From CAZAMP01 sp964486455 (GTDB lineage: Bacteria > Eisenbacteria > RBG-16-71-46 > CAZAMP01), in NCBI GenBank assembly GCA_964486455.1, contig CAZAMP010000019.1, positions 1 to 64,000 on the forward strand: 64,000 nt of DNA, read 5' to 3'. Under the pieces are notes generated by a model that saw nothing but the letters and a program-made list of their open reading frames with translations, did not search any database and was not told the DNA's origin. Each line of letters begins with the position of its first letter. Positions within the stretch are counted from its first letter, which is position 1. This document shows positions 36,760-48,032 of this stretch, one piece after another. A program made the translations under genes and the position numbers.

Positions 36760-37829
36760 GCGAGGAACCTCGGATGGCCGCCCTGGCCCGTGGTGAGGGC
36801 GGGTGGTTCATCTCGCCGGGACCGGACGCCGAACTGGTTCTCTCGACGCGCGTTCGCCTCGCCCGAAACTTGTACGGCATTCGCTTTCCGAATCGCGCCT
36901 CAGAGCGGGATCTCTCGCGCGTGCTCGATGATGTCGTCGCCTCGGCGTCCACAGCGCCTGAGCTGGTTCCGGACGACGTGCTGCGGATCGCCGAGCTGGC
37001 CTCTCTCGATCGCGACGTTCTGGTGGAGCGCCACCTCATCAGCTCGGAATTCGCCGAAGGTGGAGCCTGCAGAGCGTTCATTCCCGGGCGGAACGACTCG
37101 GTCGGGGTCATGGTCAACGAGGAGGACCATCTCCGCGTCCAGGGGATTCGAGGCGGGCTTCAGCTCTATGAGAGCTGGGAGGAGGCCACGGCGCTCGAGA
37201 ACGCTCTCGGCGCGAGCCTCGACTTCGCGTTTGACGAGCAGCTCGGCTTCCTGACGGCATGCCCATCGAACGTGGGCACGGCGATGCGTGTGTCGGTCAT
37301 GATGCACCTGCCGTGTCTCGTGATCTCCCAGGAAATTCGCAAAGTCATCGACAGCGTGCTTCAGATCGGGCTCTCTGTACGAGGGTTCTACGGCGAAGGG
37401 TCTGATGTCGTCGGGAACTTCTTCCAAATCTCGAACCAGATCACGCTAGGCAAGTCGGAGGAAGAGCTTCTGGAGATGATGGAACAGGTCGTCCGAGAAG
37501 TCCTTCGCTTCGAAGGCCGCGCCAGAGAGTGGCTGTGGTCGGCGGCGAGATCCCAGATCGAGGACAAGGTCTTCCGGGCCCTGGGGACGCTGACCCATTG
37601 CCGCATGATCTCCACGGCGGAGGCGGTCGCGGCCGCGTCGATCCTCCGTCTCGGCGTGACGCTCGAGCTTGCGAACATGCCCACGATCGACACCCTGAAC
37701 AAGATCGTGATTCTGTGTCAGCCGGCGCATGTACAACGAATCGTGGACCGCCGGATGGACTCGGCGGAGCGCAAGGTCGCTCGCGCCGATATGATCCGAG
37801 AGACCATCGAGACGAACGATCAACAGTAG
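36756..37829 (+). CDS. mcsB: Protein-arginine kinase McsB
   Basis: 357 residues, related to phosphagen kinases. It marks proteins with phospho-arginine for ClpCP degradation. Motifs are STRVRLARNL, ISSEFAEGG, NEEDHLR and TACPSNVGTAMRVSVMMHLP-like segments conserved in the family. It follows mcsA by ATGA and is 98 nt before clpC. Confidence 0.94.
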   Translation: MSEEPRMAALARGEGGWFISPGPDAELVLSTRVRLARNLYGIRFPNRASERDLSRVLDDVVASASTAPELVPDDVLRIAELASLDRDVLVERHLISSEFAEGGACRAFIPGRNDSVGVMVNEEDHLRVQGIRGGLQLYESWEEATALENALGASLDFAFDEQLGFLTACPSNVGTAMRVSVMMHLPCLVISQEIRKVIDSVLQIGLSVRGFYGEGSDVVGNFFQISNQITLGKSEEELLEMMEQVVREVLRFEGRAREWLWSAARSQIEDKVFRALGTLTHCRMISTAEAVAAASILRLGVTLELANMPTIDTLNKIVILCQPAHVQRIVDRRMDSAERKVARADMIRETIETNDQQ

Positions 37830-37855
37830 ATGGAGAAATCGCGCCCCGGTTCTGG

Positions 37856-37861
37856 TATAAG
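37856..37861 (+). promoter_or_regulatory. Possible extended -10 upstream of clpC
   Basis: TATAAG preceded by TGG (37853-37855) resembles an extended -10. No good -35 is seen. It may give clpC separate expression from mcsB. Confidence 0.25.
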
Positions 37862-37927
37862 CCAGTGACGAACGCACTCCGGAGCGGCCCGACGGCGTTC
37901 TGAAGGCGGCCCGAGGAGGATATCGCA

Positions 37928-40396
<2,469 letters not shown>

Positions 40397-40412
40397 GCGG
40401 AGGCTGTTAGGC

Positions 40413-42749
40413 GTGAAAGGTCCCCATCGCCGTGCCAGCCGCGACCGGATCTGCCGGCGTGTTGTCCGATCGCTGTTTCTTGTCCTTTCCATCTTCGTGA
40501 TCTGGGCCGCCGAGGTGGCGGCGCAAGGCGAGGAGATCGCCGGAATCCGAATCGAAGGAAACGAGCGTACGGAAGAAAGCCTCATCCGCTCCCGCTTTCC
40601 GCTATCCATCGGTGATCGATACAATCCTGGGCTCGCACGTGAAGGCCTGAAAGATCTCTACGGCCTCCGGCTCTTCTCCGATATCCAGCTCCTGAGAGAA
40701 CTCCGCCCGGACGGCCGAGTGGAGCTGCTTCTTCAGGTCGAGGAGCGCGCGCGCATTGGCTCCGTCCGTTTCATGGGGAACGAGGAAATCGGCGCCGATG
40801 ATCTCGCGGACCGGATCCTCGTCACCCGTGGTCAGCTCCACGACCCCGCCACCATCGCTTCCGCGCGACGGGAGATACTCATCGCCTACAAGGAAGATGG
40901 CTACCCGCTTGCGGAAGTCACCATACTCCCGACGACGTCGCCGGACACCTCGGCGGTGGATATCACATTTCGGATCGACGAAGGGGAACGGGTCCGACTC
41001 CGGGACATCACGTTCACCGGTGCCGAGCACTTCTCCACCGATAAGCTCCGGGGAAAGCTGGAGACGAAGCAGAAGGGCTTCCTGAGGAGCGGGCGCTTCA
41101 AGCAGGACGTCTTCAACGAAGACATGGAAAAGGTCGCTTCCTTTTATCGCGACAGCGGTTTTCGCGATGCGGAGGTGCTCGGATACGATTCGAGCTATTC
41201 CGACGACCAACGTGACATGTTCATCGACGTCCAGGTGTCCGAAGGACCGCAATACACGCTGGACATGCCGACCTGGGAAGGCAATGAGAGCATCTCGAGC
41301 GACGTGATCGGGCGCCTGATGACCTGGACGCCCGGCGATCCCTACAGCGAGACGAGGATTCAGGACGGGAGCGCCGCAATCACCGAAGTCTACAACGAGC
41401 ACGGCTACCTCCTGGGGTTCAGGGTGCAGGAGGAGGAAACCGTCTCGGATGGTCATCGCGCGCAGATCCACTACCGGATCAGCGAGGGTGAGCCAAGCCG
41501 GGTCGGCGAGATCCGCATCGCGGGCAATTCCAGGACGAAGGAAAGAGTGATCCGGCGTGAGCTGATGATCTATCCGGGACAGGTTTTCCGGCGATCGGCG
41601 CTCATGCGCTCACAGCGCGAGATCTTCGAGCTACGCTACTTCGACGATGTCCAGCTGAACTTCTATCCGAAGGGTGACGACTCGAACGATATCGATCTGG
41701 AGTTCACGGTCGTCGAGCGCAGCGTGGGAACGGCAGGCGCCGGGATGGGCTTCTCCAGCGCGACGGGCCTCACCGGATTCCTGCAGCTCGGTCATCCCAA
41801 CCTCTTCGGAAATGGTTGGAACATCAATATTCGCGGCGAGCGCGGCTCACGTGGAAGCCAGTACGAGCTCTCGTTCACCGAGCCCTGGTTCATGGACAGA
41901 CCGATCTCCGTCGGGGGGGACATCTTCGATACGCGCCTCTCGCGTATCGACTATCGGTACCGTACGCGTGGCGTGGGCTTCACGGTCGGCTGGCCGTTTC
42001 CCGGTATCGATTACACACGCATCTTCACGACGTTTCGTGTTCAGGATGTGAGCATCACCGACCTCAGTAGTAGCTTGAGCGAGCGGGCCCGGGAAAGCCT
42101 CCTGGGCGCGGCCGGTCGAACGAACTCACTCCGTTTCCGGATCTACAGAAACACAACCGACAATCCGTTCTATCCGACGGCGGGTACGCGCACCTCTTGG
42201 ACCTCCGAGTTCGCCGGCGGCGTGTTGGGCGGGACGGTCGACTATCAGAAGCACATTCTCGATCATCGCAGCTACGTGAAACCGTTCTGGATCCCCGTGA
42301 TCATGGTTCGTGAGCGCCTGGGCTTCCTGTTGCCGTACACGGCAGGGGCGGATGTTCCAGGCTACGAGACGTTCCGTCTGGGTGGGACGGTGTTCAACTA
42401 CCTACGCGGGTATGACGATTACTACGTGGTGCCTCGGGACAACATCATCACGGATATCTTCGGCGACAGCCGTTTCCCTGGCGGCCGTTACATGATGACC
42501 CTGACCGCCGAGTACCAATTCCCGATCGCCCATCCGCTGCATGGCCTTCTCTTCATGGACATGGGGAACACGTGGAACGATCTGAACGACGTGTCGCTCT
42601 ATGACCTGAAGCGGGGCGCCGGCCTGGGATGCCGGATGGAGATTCCGATGCTCGGGATCCTCGGATTCGACTATGCCTACGGTTTCGATCGCGATCAGCC
42701 TGACGGCCCCGGTTGGAAGGCGCACCTGATTCTCGGTCAGTCGTTCTAG
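40413..42749 (+). CDS. bamA: Outer membrane protein assembly factor BamA
   Basis: 778 residues. A signal peptide (about 15-38, ending VAAQ) precedes five POTRA-like repeats (for example IAGIRIEGNERTEESLI, VGEIRIAGNSRTKERVI) to about residue 425, then a 16-strand Omp85 barrel ending in the aromatic Phe expected of a BAM substrate (HLILGQSF). The lid-loop family motif appears as VGFTVGWPF and YLRGYDDY. It inserts outer-membrane barrels. GTG 40413 with GGAGG at 40399-40403. Confidence 0.95.
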   Translation: MKGPHRRASRDRICRRVVRSLFLVLSIFVIWAAEVAAQGEEIAGIRIEGNERTEESLIRSRFPLSIGDRYNPGLAREGLKDLYGLRLFSDIQLLRELRPDGRVELLLQVEERARIGSVRFMGNEEIGADDLADRILVTRGQLHDPATIASARREILIAYKEDGYPLAEVTILPTTSPDTSAVDITFRIDEGERVRLRDITFTGAEHFSTDKLRGKLETKQKGFLRSGRFKQDVFNEDMEKVASFYRDSGFRDAEVLGYDSSYSDDQRDMFIDVQVSEGPQYTLDMPTWEGNESISSDVIGRLMTWTPGDPYSETRIQDGSAAITEVYNEHGYLLGFRVQEEETVSDGHRAQIHYRISEGEPSRVGEIRIAGNSRTKERVIRRELMIYPGQVFRRSALMRSQREIFELRYFDDVQLNFYPKGDDSNDIDLEFTVVERSVGTAGAGMGFSSATGLTGFLQLGHPNLFGNGWNINIRGERGSRGSQYELSFTEPWFMDRPISVGGDIFDTRLSRIDYRYRTRGVGFTVGWPFPGIDYTRIFTTFRVQDVSITDLSSSLSERARESLLGAAGRTNSLRFRIYRNTTDNPFYPTAGTRTSWTSEFAGGVLGGTVDYQKHILDHRSYVKPFWIPVIMVRERLGFLLPYTAGADVPGYETFRLGGTVFNYLRGYDDYYVVPRDNIITDIFGDSRFPGGRYMMTLTAEYQFPIAHPLHGLLFMDMGNTWNDLNDVSLYDLKRGAGLGCRMEIPMLGILGFDYAYGFDRDQPDGPGWKAHLILGQSF

Positions 42750-42764
42750 CCGGCTCGGGGGAGA

Positions 42765-42856
42765 GGCGCGGGAGAGGGATCAGGTCCCGGCTCCCCACTC
42801 GTTTCGCTCGTTCCGCGTAGACTTAGTCGCCTCGGAGCCGACCCCTCTTCCGCGCC
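42765..42856. repeat. Palindromic intergenic repeat, copy B (inverted relative to A and C)
   Basis: Arms 42765-42778 and 42843-42856 pair over 14 bp with one G-T wobble. Inside, 42788-42794 (CGGCTCC) pairs perfectly with 42834-42840 (GGAGCCG). The loop, read on the minus strand, aligns to the core of copies A and C (GGCGAC..GTCT.CGCGG..CGAGCG). It lies 15 nt after the bamA stop. Confidence 0.7.
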
Positions 42857-42972
42857 ACACGGAACCCAGCGCGAAGGCCCTGGCACGAACCATACGAGCA
42901 TTCCATTGTGGGAGAGGTTGCGGTTGCGCCGTTGATGAGGGTGGTTCGAGCGGCATTCCGCGCGGACTGTTC

Positions 42973-43072
42973 GTGGAGATGAGCCCGCCTGTTCGATCGG
43001 TTTGACGGCCGACTCGCGTCTGCGCGGAGCGAGCGTAGTGAGCGGGGAGGCCGGAAGATACGCCGACTCCAC
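42973..43072. repeat. Palindromic intergenic repeat, copy C
   Basis: The core CGACTCGCGTCTGCGC (43010-43025) is identical over 16 nt to copy A and is followed by GAGCG..AGTGAGCG. An inner stem CGGCC/GGCCG pairs 43006-43010 with 43049-43053. An outer 6-bp pair GTGGAG/CTCCAC joins 42973-42978 with 43067-43072; this outer pair is less secure. Confidence 0.6.
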
Positions 43073-43099
43073 ACCCCACCCATAACCCTTCTCGAGCGT

Positions 43100-43128
43100 T
43101 TGCGCCCCTCAAACCTTTCTGCTAGTCT
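43100..43128 (+). promoter_or_regulatory. Candidate promoter of the skp-lpx operon
   Basis: TTGCGC (43100-43105), 17-nt spacer, TAGTCT (43123-43128) preceded by TGC. The predicted start near 43135 gives a short leader to skp. Confidence 0.4.
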
Positions 43129-43160
43129 CTTCCGGATCCTAAACGAGAGGTGATATTCGT

Positions 43161-43754
43161 ATGTCCTGGAAATCGAGTCTCACGCCGAAACACGTTGTGC
43201 TGTCGGCAGTAACGCTTCTGGCGTTTGCGACGTTTTCCGCGCCGCCCGCGGCTCAGGCGCAGGATGTCGCGAGCGTCGTCTACGTCGACTCTCAGCGGAT
43301 TTTCAACCAGTACCTCGCCTACCAGCAGGCCCAGCAGGCGTATCAGGCCGAGTACGACGGCTGGATGGCGGACCTTCGCCAGCGGGAATCGTTGTTGATC
43401 GATCTCCAAGAGGAGTTCCAGGCGCAGGAGCCCATGCTGAGCGAGGTGCGCCGGAACGAGATGCAGATGGAGATCATGCGCAAGACGCGTGAGTTCGAAG
43501 ATCTCCGGCAATCGATATTCGGTCTCGGGGGGCTTGCCGTCGTACGCAACCAGGAGCTACTCGGCCCGATCAATGCGGCGGTGAGCAAGGCCATCGAAAC
43601 GGTGGCCGACGCAGAAGATTATGATCTCGTCCTGGACGCTCAGGACGGCAATATCGTCTACGGGAATGATCGCTTCGACATCACCGATCGTGTCCTGGAT
43701 GAGCTTCAAGGGGAAGTGGTGGAAGAGCCGGACGCAGGTGGTGAGGGAGGTTAG
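43161..43754 (+). CDS. skp: Periplasmic chaperone Skp/OmpH-like
   Basis: 197 residues. Signal peptide (about 1-34, ending AAQAQ), then the OmpH start VVYVDSQRIF, a long Gln/Glu-rich coiled coil (about 50-120), and a C-terminal strand region (DLVLDAQDGNIVYGNDRFDITDRVL). Skp carries unfolded barrel proteins to BamA, which is the preceding gene. Ribosome site GAGAGGTG at 43145-43152. The acidic Gly-rich tail is short. Confidence 0.9.
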   Translation: MSWKSSLTPKHVVLSAVTLLAFATFSAPPAAQAQDVASVVYVDSQRIFNQYLAYQQAQQAYQAEYDGWMADLRQRESLLIDLQEEFQAQEPMLSEVRRNEMQMEIMRKTREFEDLRQSIFGLGGLAVVRNQELLGPINAAVSKAIETVADAEDYDLVLDAQDGNIVYGNDRFDITDRVLDELQGEVVEEPDAGGEGG

Positions 43755-43798
43755 TAGACTCAATACAGTCCGCAATGCACGCGCACGGCCTGCCTCAT

Positions 43799-43832
43799 TG
43801 CGTTCGCCTCCTGGGGGTGGGAGGTGGACGCA
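43799..43832 (+). promoter_or_regulatory. RNA hairpin just before the lpxD ribosome site
   Basis: Arms 43800-43811 and 43820-43831 pair over 12 bp with two G-T wobbles around an 8-nt G-rich loop; a further T-A pair extends it. It is followed directly by AGGGAG (43832-43837) and lpxD at 43849. There is no T-run, so it is more likely a leader structure than a terminator. Confidence 0.45.
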
Positions 43833-43848
43833 GGGAGTATGACGAACC

Positions 43849-44889
43849 ATGCGCTTGAGCGAGCTGGCCGAACGCATAGGCGGCGAGTTGATCGGTGACG
43901 GTGCCATCGAGATTTCCGGTGTCGCCGGCATCGAGGACGCCCGGAAAGGTGACATCACGTTTCTCGGGCATCCAAAGTACGAATCGTATCTTGAAACCAC
44001 GGAGGCATCGGCGATCATCCTGGGGGATTCCAGGGTCCGTCTCGGTGCGGCCGTCATCCGGAATCCCAATCCGCGCCTCGCCTTTCAGAAAGCGATGATG
44101 ATCCTCCACGGGGATCGTTTGCATCCGGTGCCCGGCATTCATCCGACGGCGGTATTGGGCGCGGGATGTGACCTCGGTGAGGATGTATCGATCGGTCCCC
44201 ATGTCGTCATCAGTGAGCGAGCGATCGTAGGAGACCGGGCGGTCATCCAGGCCGGGTGTTTCATCGGTCCGGGAGCTGAGATCGGAGCGGGATCGTACGT
44301 GTACCCGAACGTGGTGATCCGCGAGAGGACGGTCCTCGGTCGCGACAACATCATCCACGCCGGTGCAGTGATCGGCGACGACGGCTTCGGGATCGTCAAG
44401 GACGGATCCAACGGTCATCAGAAGGTCCCCCAGGTCGGACGCGTGATCCTGGGTGATCACGTGGAGGTCGGCGCCAACGCCTGCATCGACCGAGCGACGA
44501 TGGGAGAGACCCGGGTCGGCGACGACACCCGGATCGACAATCTCGTGCAGATCGCGCACAACGTTAAGATCGGCAGCGGCGTGATCCTCTGCGCGCAGGT
44601 CGGCATCGCGGGCAGCTGCGAGATCGGCGACAACACGATCTTGGCTGGCCAGGTCGGGGTCGGTGATCATAAGAAGATCGGCAAGGGCGTCATGGTTGGG
44701 GCGCAGGCCGGCGTAACGCGGAACATCCCGGACGACGGGCGATACAGCGGGTATCCGGCGCGACCGCACATGGAGTCGCAGAGAATAGTCGCCGCATCGA
44801 AGCGAACGCCGGAATTGCTCAGGAGGCTCGACGTGCTGGAGCGGCGTCTTGCCGAGCTGGAGTCGAATCAGAAGCCAGAGGTGGAATGA
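43849..44889 (+). CDS. lpxD: UDP-3-O-acylglucosamine N-acyltransferase LpxD
   Basis: 346 residues. It adds the N-linked acyl chain, the third lipid A step. The N-terminal uridine-binding domain (about 1-100) precedes a left-handed beta-helix of hexapeptide repeats. The catalytic His is in QIAHNVKIG (about residue 240). A C-terminal helix (LLRRLDVLERRLAELES) follows. ATGA overlap with lpxC-fabZ. Confidence 0.95.
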   Translation: MRLSELAERIGGELIGDGAIEISGVAGIEDARKGDITFLGHPKYESYLETTEASAIILGDSRVRLGAAVIRNPNPRLAFQKAMMILHGDRLHPVPGIHPTAVLGAGCDLGEDVSIGPHVVISERAIVGDRAVIQAGCFIGPGAEIGAGSYVYPNVVIRERTVLGRDNIIHAGAVIGDDGFGIVKDGSNGHQKVPQVGRVILGDHVEVGANACIDRATMGETRVGDDTRIDNLVQIAHNVKIGSGVILCAQVGIAGSCEIGDNTILAGQVGVGDHKKIGKGVMVGAQAGVTRNIPDDGRYSGYPARPHMESQRIVAASKRTPELLRRLDVLERRLAELESNQKPEVE

Positions 44890-46247
44890 GCCGGAGACAG
44901 CGAACGATAGGTTCTCCCTGCTCTTTCTCGGGGATCGGGATTCACACCGGCGACAAAGTCACGGTGGAATTCTCACCGGGCCCGCCGGATGCTGGCCTCG
45001 TCTTCGTACGGCGTGACCTCGAAGGAGCGCCGCGGATTCCGGTGTGTCCGGCGGCGGCGCGCTACGACAGCAAGGAAGGGCGACGAACGATCCTCCAGGA
45101 CGGCGACGCTCAGGTCCATACCGTCGAGCACATTCTCGCGGCGGTGGCGGGACTGGGAATCGACAGTCTGGAAATCAGTCTGGATGGATTGGAGGCGCCG
45201 GAGCCGGACGGCGGCGGGGCGCTTCCGATCGCGCAGCTCCTTCAGGGCGCGGGCATCGTCGATCTCGACGTGCCATGCATGGAATACCGTTTGGCGCGCA
45301 CCGTAGCGTATCGCGACGGAGACGTGGAGATACAAGGTGTCCCCTCCGACGAAACAAGGCTTTCCTACACGATCGTCTACGACGATCCATTGATCGGAAC
45401 GCAACACTACAGCTTCACACTCTCGCCGGAACGTTTCATGTCGGAGATCGCGCCGGCCAGGACGTTCGCGCTCTACCGCGACGTCGAGATGCTTAGAGCG
45501 GCCGGCATGATCAAGGGTGGGAGCCTCGACAACGCCGTTGTGGTGGACGACGGAAAGCTGATGAACGATGAGCCCCTGCGCTTTCCCGACGAGTTCGCCC
45601 GCCACAAGATTCTGGATCTTCTGGGCGATTTGGCGATTCTGGGGCGCCCCTTACGTGGACACATCATGGCGGTGCGGGGTGGCCACGAGTCACACGTCGC
45701 GTTCGTCAAACGCACGGCCAAGGCGCTGGAAGACGCCGCGAAGCCCAGCTCCTGGGTGCGGGAGCCACTGACGGCGCATAACAAGCCGGAGCCCCACGAT
45801 CCCGAGAAGGAAGGCTTCGTCTTCAATATCCAGGACATCCTGCGTGTCATGCCCCATCGCTACCCGTTTCTTCTCGTCGACCGCATCCTGGAGATGAGCC
45901 GGGACCGGGTGGTCGGAATCAAGAACGTTACGATCAACGAACCGTTCTTCCAGGGCCATTTCCCGGGCCAGCCGGTCATGCCGGGTGTCCTTCTGATCGA
46001 AGCGATGGCGCAGGTGGGCGGTGTCTTGCTGTTGAACGCCGTCGAAGATCCCGAAGGCAAGCTGGTGTATTTCATCGGAATCGACAAGGCGCGATTCCGC
46101 CAGGCGGTCGTTCCCGGGGATCAGCTCCGGTTCGTACTTCAAATGGATCGCCTCAAGGGGCGGATCTGCAAGATGTCGGGCAAGGCGTACGTTGATGACG
46201 CGCTCGTCTGTCAGGCCGAGCTGATGTCGAGCGTGGTGGAGCCGTGA
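44886..46247 (+). CDS. lpxC-fabZ: Bifunctional LpxC-FabZ: UDP-3-O-acyl-GlcNAc deacetylase / 3-hydroxyacyl-ACP dehydratase
   Basis: 453 residues. LpxC part (about 1-290): Glu81-His82 in HTVEHILAA, and zinc ligands His240/Asp244 in HKILDLLGD, then GHIMAVRGGHESH. FabZ part (about 312-453): His324 in MPHRYPFLLVDRI and Glu372 in LIEAMAQ, with GHFPGQPVMPG. The fusion joins the committed lipid A step to the fatty-acid dehydratase competing for the same hydroxyacyl-ACP. Such fusions are known in Bacteroidetes and Chlorobi. ATGA start. Confidence 0.95.
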   Translation: MSRRQRTIGSPCSFSGIGIHTGDKVTVEFSPGPPDAGLVFVRRDLEGAPRIPVCPAAARYDSKEGRRTILQDGDAQVHTVEHILAAVAGLGIDSLEISLDGLEAPEPDGGGALPIAQLLQGAGIVDLDVPCMEYRLARTVAYRDGDVEIQGVPSDETRLSYTIVYDDPLIGTQHYSFTLSPERFMSEIAPARTFALYRDVEMLRAAGMIKGGSLDNAVVVDDGKLMNDEPLRFPDEFARHKILDLLGDLAILGRPLRGHIMAVRGGHESHVAFVKRTAKALEDAAKPSSWVREPLTAHNKPEPHDPEKEGFVFNIQDILRVMPHRYPFLLVDRILEMSRDRVVGIKNVTINEPFFQGHFPGQPVMPGVLLIEAMAQVGGVLLLNAVEDPEGKLVYFIGIDKARFRQAVVPGDQLRFVLQMDRLKGRICKMSGKAYVDDALVCQAELMSSVVEP

Positions 46248-46266
46248 TGGGTGAGGAGGGGAAGGC

Positions 46267-47043
46267 GTGCTGACGGGACTTCACCCCACTGCGGTAATCG
46301 ATTCCGCGGCGGACATCGCCGACGGCGTCACCGTGGGGCCATACAGTGTCATCGGGCCGAAGGTGAGAATCGGCGCCGGAACCGTGGTCGGCCCGCATGT
46401 CCTCATCGAGGGGAACACCTCCATCGGTGAACGAAACCAGGTTTTCCACGGAGCGGCGATCGGCTCCGCCCCGCAGGACTTCTCCTACACCGGCGATGAG
46501 AGCGACGTTCAGATCGGTGACGACAACATCATTCGCGAGTTCGTGACGATACAGCCGGGTACGAAGGCCGGAACGACGACCCGGATCGGGAATCACAACA
46601 TGCTCATGGGCTACGGGCACGTCGCGCATAATTGTGAGATCCAGAACAACACCGTCCTCGCAAACGTGGCGACCCTCGCCGGCTATGTAACGATCGAGGA
46701 CTACGCGATCGTCGGGGGGATTGTCCCTATTCATCAATTCGTACGGATCGGCTGCCACTCGATCGTCGGCGGCGCGTCGAGAATCACGCAGGATGTCGCC
46801 CCATACTGCAAGGTGGCCGGTTCTCCACCGAGGACGTTCGGGCTCAACACGGTCGGTCTGAAGCGTCGCGGTTTCTCTCCCGAGACGATCGCCGCCCTCA
46901 AGACGGCCTACCGCATCTTTTTCCGCTCGCAATACAGCGTCCGAGAAGCGGCCGAAAGGATCGAGACCGACGTGGACGACCTTCCGGAGATCAAACGCTT
47001 TGTTGCTTTCGTGCGCCGCAAAGGGCGCGGCATAACGCGCTGA
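46267..47043 (+). CDS. lpxA: UDP-GlcNAc O-acyltransferase LpxA
   Basis: 258 residues of hexapeptide beta-helix, first step of lipid A synthesis. The catalytic His lies in GYGHVAHNCEI (about residue 120), then VGGIVPIHQFVRIG and GLNTVGLKRRGFS, with the helical C-terminal domain. GTG 46267 with GAGGAGGGG at 46252-46260. Hydroxyacyl length and O/N selectivity cannot be read from sequence by eye. Confidence 0.95.
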   Translation: MLTGLHPTAVIDSAADIADGVTVGPYSVIGPKVRIGAGTVVGPHVLIEGNTSIGERNQVFHGAAIGSAPQDFSYTGDESDVQIGDDNIIREFVTIQPGTKAGTTTRIGNHNMLMGYGHVAHNCEIQNNTVLANVATLAGYVTIEDYAIVGGIVPIHQFVRIGCHSIVGGASRITQDVAPYCKVAGSPPRTFGLNTVGLKRRGFSPETIAALKTAYRIFFRSQYSVREAAERIETDVDDLPEIKRFVAFVRRKGRGITR

Positions 47044-47048
47044 GAACG

Positions 47049-48032
47049 ATGAACCGCGTCGGGATCATCGGTGTCGGCCATATGGGTTGGCTCCACGCGC
47101 GAAACATCCGCTCCTTCTCCGAGTGTGAGCTCACCGCTCTCTACGATATCGACTCCGATCGAGTGTGCCGTACGCAACAGGCGTATGGCGGCCGGATCAT
47201 GGAGAGTCTGGGCGACGTTCTCTCGGCGTGTGATGCCGTCGTCGTTGCCGTTCCGACCAGCGACCACCATCGCGTCGCGCGGCAATGTCTGGAAGCCGGT
47301 CTTCACGTGCTGGTCGAAAAACCGATTACGCGAACGATCGAGGAGGCGGACGATCTCATCAGCCTCGCGGCCTCCTCGAACCTCACACTGGCCGTGGGCC
47401 ACGTGGAGCGGTTCAACCCGCTCTTCAGGACGGCGCGGAACGAGATCCGCTCTCCTTTGTTCATCGAAGCGCACCGGCTGGCCCCGTTCGTTCCACGCAG
47501 CGTCGACGTGGATGTCATCCTCGACCTCATGATCCACGATCTCGATCTGATCCTGGCCGTTCATCCGGGAGAGATAGAGCACGTTGATGCATCCGGCGTT
47601 CCGGTCATCACGGGTCGGGTGGACATCGCCAATGCCCGCCTGACCTTCGGCGACGGGATGGTGGCCAACGTGACGGCGAGTCGCGTCTCTCGGGAGAAGC
47701 TCAGGCGCATTCGTTTCTTCTGTCCGAGAGCCTATGCATCACTCGATCTACTGAACCGCTCGGGGGAGTGGGTCGGTCTGAAGAAAGACGCCGCCGATCT
47801 GAGTCCGGAGGGTGAGTTTCCTCCGATCGCGGATCTGATCACGCGTCGTGAGCTCGGCCCCCTCGCGGACGCGAACCCCCTGGCGGACGAGATCGCCGAC
47901 TTCATCGGCGCCATCAACGGCCGTCAGCGACCGCTCGCCGACGGCACCGACGGACGCCGCGCGCTGGAGCTCGCGCTCATGGTGCGGGCCCGCGTCGCCG
48001 AGCACGTCGCTCGCCTCTCCGAGCGAGACTGA
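47049..48032 (+). CDS. Gfo/Idh/MocA-family oxidoreductase inside the lipid A operon
   Basis: 327 residues. Rossmann motif GIIGVGHMG, then VAVPTSDHH, the family's HVLVEKP with its Lys, and GHVERFNP. The C-terminal domain has DLMIHDLDLIL with the usual Asp/His pair. Position between lpxA and lpxB matches gnnA of Acidithiobacillus (UDP-GlcNAc 3-oxidation for 2,3-diamino lipid A), but no GnnB aminotransferase is adjacent. The same slot is occupied by lpxI in alphaproteobacteria. Precise substrate unknown. Confidence 0.8.
   Translation: MNRVGIIGVGHMGWLHARNIRSFSECELTALYDIDSDRVCRTQQAYGGRIMESLGDVLSACDAVVVAVPTSDHHRVARQCLEAGLHVLVEKPITRTIEEADDLISLAASSNLTLAVGHVERFNPLFRTARNEIRSPLFIEAHRLAPFVPRSVDVDVILDLMIHDLDLILAVHPGEIEHVDASGVPVITGRVDIANARLTFGDGMVANVTASRVSREKLRRIRFFCPRAYASLDLLNRSGEWVGLKKDAADLSPEGEFPPIADLITRRELGPLADANPLADEIADFIGAINGRQRPLADGTDGRRALELALMVRARVAEHVARLSERD

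Larger units (their letters stand above)
42750..43160. other. 411-nt non-coding gap between bamA and skp
   Basis: No credible gene. Two divergent copies (B and C) of the palindromic repeat fill most of it, about 115 nt apart. The skp promoter candidate occupies the right end. Open frames of about 80-110 codons across it on the minus strand are Arg/Ser-rich and have no ribosome site. The 42870-42970 stretch between the repeats shows nothing I can identify. Confidence 0.7.

Noticed and set aside
42746..43112. Open frames of 86-110 codons in the bamA-skp gap, minus strand
   Set aside because: Low-complexity Arg/Ser/Gly translation of the palindromic repeats, no ribosome site.
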